The position numbers and the translations under genes were made by a program. A stretch of DNA of 64,000 nt from the NCBI GenBank assembly GCA_018873225.1, contig JAEILZ010000001.1:2480001-2544000 (forward strand), given 5' to 3'. This stretch comes from [Phialemoniopsis] sp. UDSM-2020. Its lineage: Eukaryota; Ascomycota; Sordariomycetes; Thyridiales; Thyridiaceae. Below, one piece after another: positions 56,500 to 64,000 of this stretch. The notes under the pieces are model-generated. The model ran no database searches and had not been told where the DNA came from. It saw only the letters and a list, made by a program, of their open reading frames with translations. Positions within the stretch are counted from its first letter, which is position 1; the number at the start of each line of letters is the position of its first letter.

Positions 56500-57171
56500 A
56501 GGCTTTTATATCAAGTGGGTGATGGCAACCTGTATGCAGTTATGTGTGACGATTCGCTTCCAGGGGTTGATGATCGGGATGGCTTCGTAGGGTAAAGAGT
56601 AATGGCGTTGTTTGTATCCATTCTACCTAAATTAGACTAGAATAGGCTTGTATATCGATCACACCGTGACAATTCCCATGAAAACAGCCTCGTGTACTCC
56701 AAAAAAGCGCTCTCATCGTTTTGACTTCGCTCAGCTTCTATCAGATATGATATGCAAGAAACGGGGAACATGATGCAATCTAGCCTCCTTGCCCGGCTTT
56801 ACAAAAGCAAATTGGCCGCCCCCCTTAATCCTTTGTTTCGCTTGATGCCTCGCAGTCGCCACCAAAAAATGTCCACGTCTCTCCAGTAATTCAAGCGGCT
56901 CCCGTGTATGCGCCGTGTTCTCCATGCATTGCGGCTTGAACAGTTTATAAATCCTTGCGCTCACCTGCTCTGGCGTGTATGGCTCAGAGCTGCTGGTGCG
57001 ATCTCCAGTCTTCCTATCGTTTCGCAGTAGATCTTCCACCTCCCGGGGTATAATGCACCAAACGTGTAAAGGAAATTTGTATATGGTCTACCAAACAGGT
57101 CTCCCACCGTCCCATTTCCGTCCGACCTGCCCCCCAAACCTCCCTTGCCAATACCGAATGCCACGGTCCGT
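56500..57171. other. Convergent 3' region between TBC and PAS-kinase genes
   Basis: 672 bp. The minus strand is open over 56731-57039, but the sequence is not kinase-like and I regard it as UTR. No gene is supported. Confidence 0.45.
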
Positions 57172-60100
57172 TCACTCAATTTGACACCATGGGTGGTTCA
57201 GTACCTGTGTAATGTCGTATCTCTCTTCTACATTCCGGTTCAGCATGTTGCGGATCAGGTCAATGCTCTCCTCGCTGATGATGTAGGGTATCCTGAGATC
57301 ACGGTCCATGATCTCGTCAATGCTGTAGAATGGGTTCTCCTTGTAGATGATGGTATATAGGAGGATGCCCAAAGCCCAGACATCTTGCTCCTTGCCACCG
57401 TACGGTTTCCCGTTGAGTACTTCGGGCGCTGCGTAGTCTAGAGGTTATCATGGTCAGCAAGCGAGATTAAGTGATTGAGAATATAATCTGGTCAACCTAC
57501 CAATGGTCCCCACAAAGACATCAAAAGGACCGCTCTTAATGTACGCAGCACTCCCAAAGTCGATGAGCTTGATGACACCCTCTCCATCGAGAATTACATT
57601 CTCGTCCTTGATGTCTCGGTGCACGACATGCGCCTTGATGTGTAGATGATGGACTGCCTGAGCCACTTGAACAAATATACTTCGGCATTCTTGCTCTTCC
57701 ATGTTCGTACGGAGCTCGATATAGTCGAAAAGGTCCATGCCCGGGAGCCCATGAGGTGCCATCTCGATGTAGTAGTTCACGTCATCTTCAAAGAAGTCTT
57801 CCATTTCCACGATGTTCGGATGGCGGAGCCCGTCTCTCCTCAGGTAGTCAAGAACGTGTATCTCCAGAGGCACAGTGCCCAGCCGACGGTCCCTAGTCCA
57901 TGTGTCGACCAGGATGCGCCGCTTGGTAACATACTTGAGGACGACCTTCTTGCCGTTATTCTTGTAACGAGCAAGCTTTACCTGACCATAGGCGCCTTGG
58001 CCCATGTCTTCGAGGATGACAAAGTCGCCAATGGTTTTCTTGTGAGGCGGTTCGATAACTTTTGGTACCGGTGGCTTGGCGGCTCGTTCAGCCTTTGGCG
58101 AGCCAGTTATCTTTGCAGCTGCACTCAGGGCGACGTCTTTGATCTGCTTCTTGATCATCGCCGCCGAAGACTTCTCCTTCTTCGGTTCGTCCGAGTCAGA
58201 GCTCATTTCACACGGTGTGTGAACGGGAGTCTGTCCTGGCGAGGGCTGATGTGGTGGGGTTGCCGTGCCAGTTAGCAGAGGTGATGCAGATCCCAGGTTC
58301 GCTCTCGAAGCGTGGAGATGCCGAGAATATGTGATCCACAGCGCATACACCATTTCCGACTGTGTTGAAGAGAATTTCTCGTCATTTTGGCCCGATGGCG
58401 AATCCTCATCACTGACTTCCTCGAGTACCGTTTGCTCCTCGATTGACGCCTGCTTGTCGCTCTTAACAACTCGCATCTGGACGTCTATTCTGAGCTCGGA
58501 CCCGTCACGGTGTTTCCCTGGAAGGCCCTCTGGTCGGAGGAAGCTTGTAGCCGCATCCGGCCGGCCTTCTCGAAGGGCAAGAAACGCGGAGGCCTTGCGG
58601 AAGCTGTGTTCGGGAATGACCATGCCATCCACTAGGTGAATTCCGTCCTCTTCTGTCAGAATGCGAAGGACCCTATCGAAGTCCGGTACTAGGGTCTTGA
58701 TAGACATCCCGTTCGGTTGCTCGTACCCGAACAGAGCACCACAGAAGACGGAGTTAGAGCTCTTGATCGTCAGATCCTTGGTCGATACGACGATGATGCC
58801 AGCGATATGTGGGAAGCTCGAGACTCGCAGCTCAGTCTTGCCACGCACCTGCTCAACGGTTGCGGGAATATTGATGCGTCCAGAATTTCGGCATGTGAAG
58901 AATCTGTGCTTGGCAATCTGCGCAAAGTCGATAGCACCGTACCTCGGGTCGATGCCTTGCCGGGGAATGCGTGGTATGAGACGTCCAATGTCAGAACCCG
59001 ATCGGAGGTTGTCATCTCCCCAGATCGGCCCCAACGCGCCATTGAGGCTTGACACGGTGCCTTCTTCGTCGACAGTGACATACGCAACATCTTCATGAAT
59101 CTCCTCCAAGACCCAGATCAAACCAACACGTTTTTCCTTGACCCAGAGACTTGCAGACCCTGTTGCACCATTACGCTTCTGGATGGGTACAACATCGCCA
59201 CACAGGAGAACGCCCCGGGGTTTGCTCGCATTGTGACCACCACCGCTGGCTTGGGGAGGTTTCGGGTCGCCGCTGTGCACCGTTTTTGCCTTTAGAGTTT
59301 GCTTCGGGATTGTGCGAGAATTCGGCTTGCTCAATAGCCGTGCCGTGATACCTCCGCCTCGCGAACCCAGGAGCGACGAGGCTGCGATGGTTGGTGGCGG
59401 TTGTTGTGTCATCCCTCTGACCGCGTTGTCGTGAACCTCGTCATCGGCATGCTTGAGCTTCTTCTCTAGCCACGCCCGCCTCTCTTCCTGGACGACTTCA
59501 AGTATACCCATCTTCCGTACTTCGGCCTTGGTCACACCAAACACTAGACATGCCAAGTCATTGGCTGCAAGGATAGTCCACGGAGGTTTAGATTCGGTAG
59601 TAAAGATTGCCTGCGCCGCTGGAACCCAACGGGCGGCATGCCCATGGACTGCTGGAGTGATGGAGCCGGGAGCGTTGATCGATGAAGGGAACTGGGATGT
59701 GCTTGGAGAGACGAGTGGTTCTATAGATGCAGCATTGGCGGCTACAAATGGTTGAGCCATGGCATCCATTAGCTTTTGCTGTACAGACACGTGAGCAGTG
59801 TCAGTGATCGTCCTCTTGATGAAGCTTGGTCTCCGCGAAGGAGGTGGAGAGGTTTTGGCAGTAGTGCCGCTTTCGTTTGTGGGTGTCCGAGACGATTCTG
59901 CTGAGTCTGAGGTTGCAGAATTACCCCCATTACTTGACTCTTGGATCAGCGGGGGGAGTTCTTCATGCCGCGTGGGTTTGACTGGTTCTGGCCGTCTTGA
60001 CTCTCTGGGAGAACCCGCGGGGGAGAGCAACGGCTCCGGACTCGTAGTCCGTGGGATGAACTGCTTCTCGAAGACATTTTCCCCAGACATGTTAGGCGGG

Positions 60101-60588
60101 CCTGTCAAGGGGGCCACCGCGACATGGTCAGGGTTTGGCAGGTTGCCGGCTTCAACAAGTCTGGCCCTGGCTAACAAGTCCAGAGTGTTCAACATCTCCA
60201 TGTCACCGGTGACGCGTGCCTGGGCGCTGGCCAGCGCAGCGTTCGATTGTGCAGACCAGCCCATACGGTCCTTCATAAACTCCAGCGAACGCTTCAAAAC
60301 ATTCTGGCGACTGTGCAGCATATCCTCCGACTGTGTAGCAAAGGAAAATGAATGGAGGGACTCGGAGGGAAACCGTGACAGGTCCTCGGTGAAGGTCGGG
60401 GAGGAAGGGCCCGGTGATAGGGCAAGGTTATTCGCGTGCTGGACCATGGCGGTCATAGACGTCGATCGAGGGAGACCGACCGATGAGCTACGGGAAGAGG
60501 ACGGGGGGAGGGTAGGAGCGCGGACGGTGTGCTGTTGCCGTATACGGCGAAGACCGGAAATGCCTAGACCATGGTCGTGATCGGTCAT
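57172..60588 (-). CDS. PSK1: PAS-domain serine/threonine kinase (PSK1/PASK)
   Basis: Two exons, 60588..57501 and 57437..57172, encode 1117 residues. The 63-bp intron (GTAGGT donor, CTGAC branch) falls inside the activation segment and splits the Asp codon of GTIDYAAPE. The N-terminal 300 residues are disordered. A PAS-type region lies around residues 335-390 (PWTILAANDLACLVFGVTKAEV). A second, PAS-like sensor region follows at about 560-680 (HIAGIIVVSTKDLTIKSSNSVFCGALFGYE). The kinase domain is about 853-1110: loop GQGAYGQV, K885 in VVLKYV, HRD Asp at 992 (HVVHRDIKDEN), DFG Asp at 1010 (LIDFGSA). The protein stops about seven residues after the HPW motif of the last kinase helix, so no long tail follows. 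PAS kinases link nutrient status to glucose partitioning and translation. Confidence 0.93.
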
Positions 60589-63500
60589 AATGGGGGTCCT
60601 ACTAGAAAGCCAGTTGTTAGAGATGGATCAGGAGTATGATGGCGAAGCCACAGTGTGTGCATGTGATCCAAGGAGCCCGCGTGTCACGGGGAGCAAAGAC
60701 ATGGGCCAGGATGGCGTACCTTGTAAGAGAGTCATATTCGGATGCTGCTGCACCAGCGTCGAAGGAAAAACGTATTCGAGCCTTTTCGGATGTATCGCCC
60801 TGGGCTGCGAGATTTCCTGTGCTCCTGTTCTTGGGGATCTGTAGCGGAGGAGCGAGTCTACTCCGGCCACGTTCCTGCCCATCCTGACGTTCGTTGGCGG
60901 CTGCCATGTGAAGTGGTTAGCCCTGCCGTGTCATACTCTCATCGCGGTGAACAATGGACATTCAGTGCACACCTTTCTCCTGGTCTGCACCATGTATATG
61001 GAGCATACTTGATAGCAGGAAGACCGCTCAATCTCTACCAAGATGCACGTTGAGAAGACACAGGGTCGGGAGAAGGTCGCGGAGATAGTAGGGCGGTCGA
61101 CCAGCCGGGATGGGCGGGGTCGAGGCGGATCCGCCGAAGAGAAAGGGTGAGGAGGGATAGCGTAATCGTTGGGCGTGATTCGAGAGGCGTCAGGATAGTC
61201 AGAAGGGAATGATATGTCACACACGGGGTCGCAACTCTCGGAGGTGCGTGAAAAGACCTCGTGAGATGGTGCTCCCTACACGGCACTACTCGAGGTGGTG
61301 TCGTGGATCACAGGCTCGTCGTCGTCCGAAACCGTCACAAGCGAGTGTCGAAAAGCCCTAGAGCGATGGGCCGGCGCGTTTGGGAGAGTCGACGGATGTG
61401 TGCCACAAAGAGAGACGTGACAGGAGAAGCAGACACGGGGAACAGGACCTGTGGTCTGACTGTCCAGTCTTTGATTTGATCGATGACCACGACAGCTTGG
61501 CTTCCTGGCCGTGGGCGCTGGTGGATTGGCTTTGTTGGTGACCCGTCCTTGCTTTTCGACTGGGGCGCGCACTGGTGGTGTGGTGTGCAATGGCCTGTGG
61601 TTTAGCACGTGGCGCTGTGGCCTTTTGGTGAGGACCGTTGCGAACTGGGCTGGGCTGGGCTTTTTTTTCTCAGCTATCCTCCAGCTGATGGGCACTAACA
61701 GGACCGGTAATCACCAGGAACGGAGCTCAACGATTCTGCTTGTTCGTAGAGCTCGTTTCCACGGATTTTGGGGCAGCAAGTAGGAGGGAATGATGGTAGC
61801 TTCGAGCTTGAGACAACGACTGCGGCAAAAACGAGTCCAGTTCATTCAATTCGGTCCAGTCCAGTCCAATCCAATCCATACCGGCCTGTGTCATATGGCG
61901 GGCCGCTGCAAACCATTCCATTCCCCACCTCATGTACTAAGTAAACACCTAAACCCCATCGCCACAAAAAGTCATTTGAAACTCAGGTTGTCGTATGTAG
62001 GAAATCGCTTGTTCTGCAGCCCCGCGCCGTCAACTATCAGATCCTTTCTGTGTTCACATGCTGATCTCTGTCATTTCTGGCAGAGCCATGCAGGCGGGCT
62101 CATCCCTTCCTAATTGATTATTTGGAACGAGCAACATTTTATCATTGCTCCGATCGCAAGCAATGGCTTATGCCAATTCATTGAGCGTCTACACAAAGTC
62201 GTGAATGATACCTTAATACCATGACTAGAATCGTCTTTTGGTAGAAGCCGGCCACTCTCCAGCTGAAACCTGACAGGCCCACCTGAGATTCTACGCAATC
62301 TACGCAATACCTAGTAGTCTGTCTGTACGTGCGTATAGCTACGGTGCTTGTGTTTGACAAATTTGTAGTAAGTTCCTATATTCGAAGCTAAGACCAGCTG
62401 TATTGCTTTTCTCGCGATTGAAACTGGTGACATTGCAGCATTAGACTCGCACCTACATAACCCAAAAACGAGCATGCTCAAGTCACACGCCGCCTGGATG
62501 GGTGGTTCATCCCCATGTTCAAACGGGCTGTCCAGCCTTCTTGTTGAGCTGGATACAACTACTACAATTCTACCAGGAGAGATCAAGGTACCTATCTCGA
62601 GAGCTCAATTCTCATTGTCAGAAAGCTCTGCCTCCTTTTTACATGATTTAAACGCCGTTACGCATAAATCTATCAAGTACCTTGCCCTTCGATCAGAACT
62701 TTTTTTCTTGAAATGAACAGTTTTGGACGGGCCTTCGTAGGCAAAGAGTGAGAGATTCCCATCTCCCACCTATGGTTGATTCTCTTAGGTATCAAGCAAA
62801 AGGTCAACAATGCGACGAATAGGCAGCATGCCGCCAAAGTTCCCGCCCCCTATCACGGGAGGAGACCGCGAGTGCTATGGAAAGGATCAACAGGATTGTC
62901 TTCGGCAATGCCCAGCCAAGCCGGGCCGGATAAAGCGCCTTAGCACTGTCCGTTGTCCAATGTCGGCCATGTGTCGGACGGACCAGATGTTGGGCGAGAC
63001 CGCGAATAGCTAAGACCCTTGATTTTGGGGCGACGGCTGGTCTGGACCCTTGATTCAATATCCGCGCTAAGAGCTGACCTCTTGTCGGTGCTTGCCCGAG
63101 ACTGTGGGGGCGCCGGACCTCGCCTTGATTCCACCTTGCCAATCCAGTCCCCCAAAAGACATGTCTTCTTCTCCTTCTTGTCCCCCCCCTCCAATGCCTC
63201 CGCTCCCCATCCCCTCCTCTCGCGGCGCCGGTCTTATCTACCCACCATTCACGGCTGACCACCTGCTCAACACAGAAGATCCATGCCCAAATGGCGCATG
63301 CATGCGGGCAGATCACGCACCCTCGATTGTCTTGCCCGTGAGACCACAAATGACTGGGTCATATGCTGAATGCCTCCCAGATCTTACCCTTCAATAGATA
63401 GCAGTGTTTATGGCAGCATAGTGTTGAGCGGCCATCGTACTGAGTAGCTAAGGAACCACTTGTTCCCCTCCAGACCCTCACGCGCGCGAATCCGCGGCAG

Positions 63501-64000
63501 CAGTGCGCCCACCGACATTGTACGTACATAGTTATACACGGCGTGTACATACAGAAATGCTTCCTGTGGGTTGGAATGGGAAAAAGCCACTGTGGAGAAG
63601 GGCCCTTGGATCCTGAACACATGGAGAACCCACCCAAATGGCAGGGGTCCCCTAGACTGTCGTGATAAGACCCCGAGAAATACACCGCATGCAGCCTTCG
63701 GGTCTGCTCTTCCCACAGGTTCCATCAGAAATCTCAGCCTATTCTACACGGAAAGGGCATATATTCTCTCTGGCATGTCCATTATTTGAGGCAGGGCCTT
63801 CAAACTCCAAGAGACTGAGAGCAGACATCGTTATTGCATTGGCAATCTCCAAGCTTGCCGCCCTGATAAGAACCCCGGACTAGGAGCGTTAAAGAACCGG
63901 GGCGATAAGCTGATTTCCCCTCCTCGACCTCGACGTCGTACTGGCATCATCAGATCAGATCAGAACAAAGAGACGCCAAATAATCATTGCTGCAATATTC
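60589..64000. other. 3.4-kb terminal region without a supported gene
   Basis: Upstream promoter/leader of the PAS kinase (60589 to about 61300), then mixed-composition sequence. A pyrimidine-rich stretch at 63165-63232 could mark a promoter for a gene beyond the window. A small ATCAG repeat is at about 63948-63965. No coding frame convinces on either strand. Confidence 0.45.

Noticed and set aside
56731..57039. Additional C-terminal exon of the PAS kinase
   Set aside because: The kinase domain is complete at 57172 and the fragment shows no kinase or tail similarity.
59798..60580. 260-codon plus-strand frame opposite the PAS kinase
   Set aside because: It is antisense to the disordered N-terminus of the kinase and has no domain-like sequence.

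Overview
This window reads as nuclear DNA of a filamentous ascomycete (Pezizomycotina, most likely a Sordariomycete; I cannot name the species). Coding regions are intron-poor. Their introns are mostly 53 to 94 bp, with GTAAGT/GTATGT-type donors, CTRAC/CTAAT-type branch sites and C/T-AG acceptors. Genes lie on both strands without operons, third positions are GC-rich, and the proteins are best recognised as fungal families. I assigned 18 protein-coding genes with explicit exon junctions, each checked for reading-phase continuity. There is also one doubtful coding fragment. I found no rRNA, tRNA or CRISPR.

Layout, left to right: a small secreted cysteine-rich protein (356-694, +); a Mio/SEA4 subunit of the SEACAT/GATOR2 complex (900-4157, -) divergent from the rRNA-processing factor EFG1 (4720-5671, +); a dsRBD-like protein (6366-7366, +); a basic coiled-coil protein with HAUS8-like architecture (7565-9106, -); a disordered protein with a C-terminal Cys-rich domain (10060-12153, -); a DHA2/Vba-like MFS transporter (15546-17382, +); 6-phosphogluconolactonase (18208-18993, -); a PHO13-type phosphatase (21600-22701, +); a SET/MYND protein (25197-26876, +); tRNA 2'-phosphotransferase TPT1 (27593-28619, -); a large disordered conserved protein (29672-33191, -); a 6.4-kb gene-free interval; an MSG5-type MAP-kinase phosphatase (39605-41944, +); the nucleotide-sugar transporter HUT1 (43176-44591, -); a triple-KH RNA-binding protein (46380-47687, -); a disordered protein with acidic W/F motifs and a C-terminal zinc knuckle (51185-53179, -); a TBC1D5-like Rab GAP (53867-56499, +); a PAS kinase (57172-60588, -); then 3.4 kb with no supported gene.

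Functionally this is mostly housekeeping and signalling: nutrient/TORC1 signalling (SEA4), PAS kinase, MAPK damping (MSG5), RNA metabolism (EFG1, TPT1, KH protein, dsRBD) and membrane traffic (TBC GAP, adaptor-ear-like protein, HUT1). I saw no biosynthetic cluster or defence system. The best non-genic signals are a previously unlabelled MITE-like family with three copies, an imperfect scatter of ACTCCGTA motifs including one perfect hairpin, and a strongly ATG-depleted leader before the MAPK phosphatase. The MAPK phosphatase and the Rnc1-like KH gene also lie close together, with several TCAT sites downstream of the phosphatase gene.
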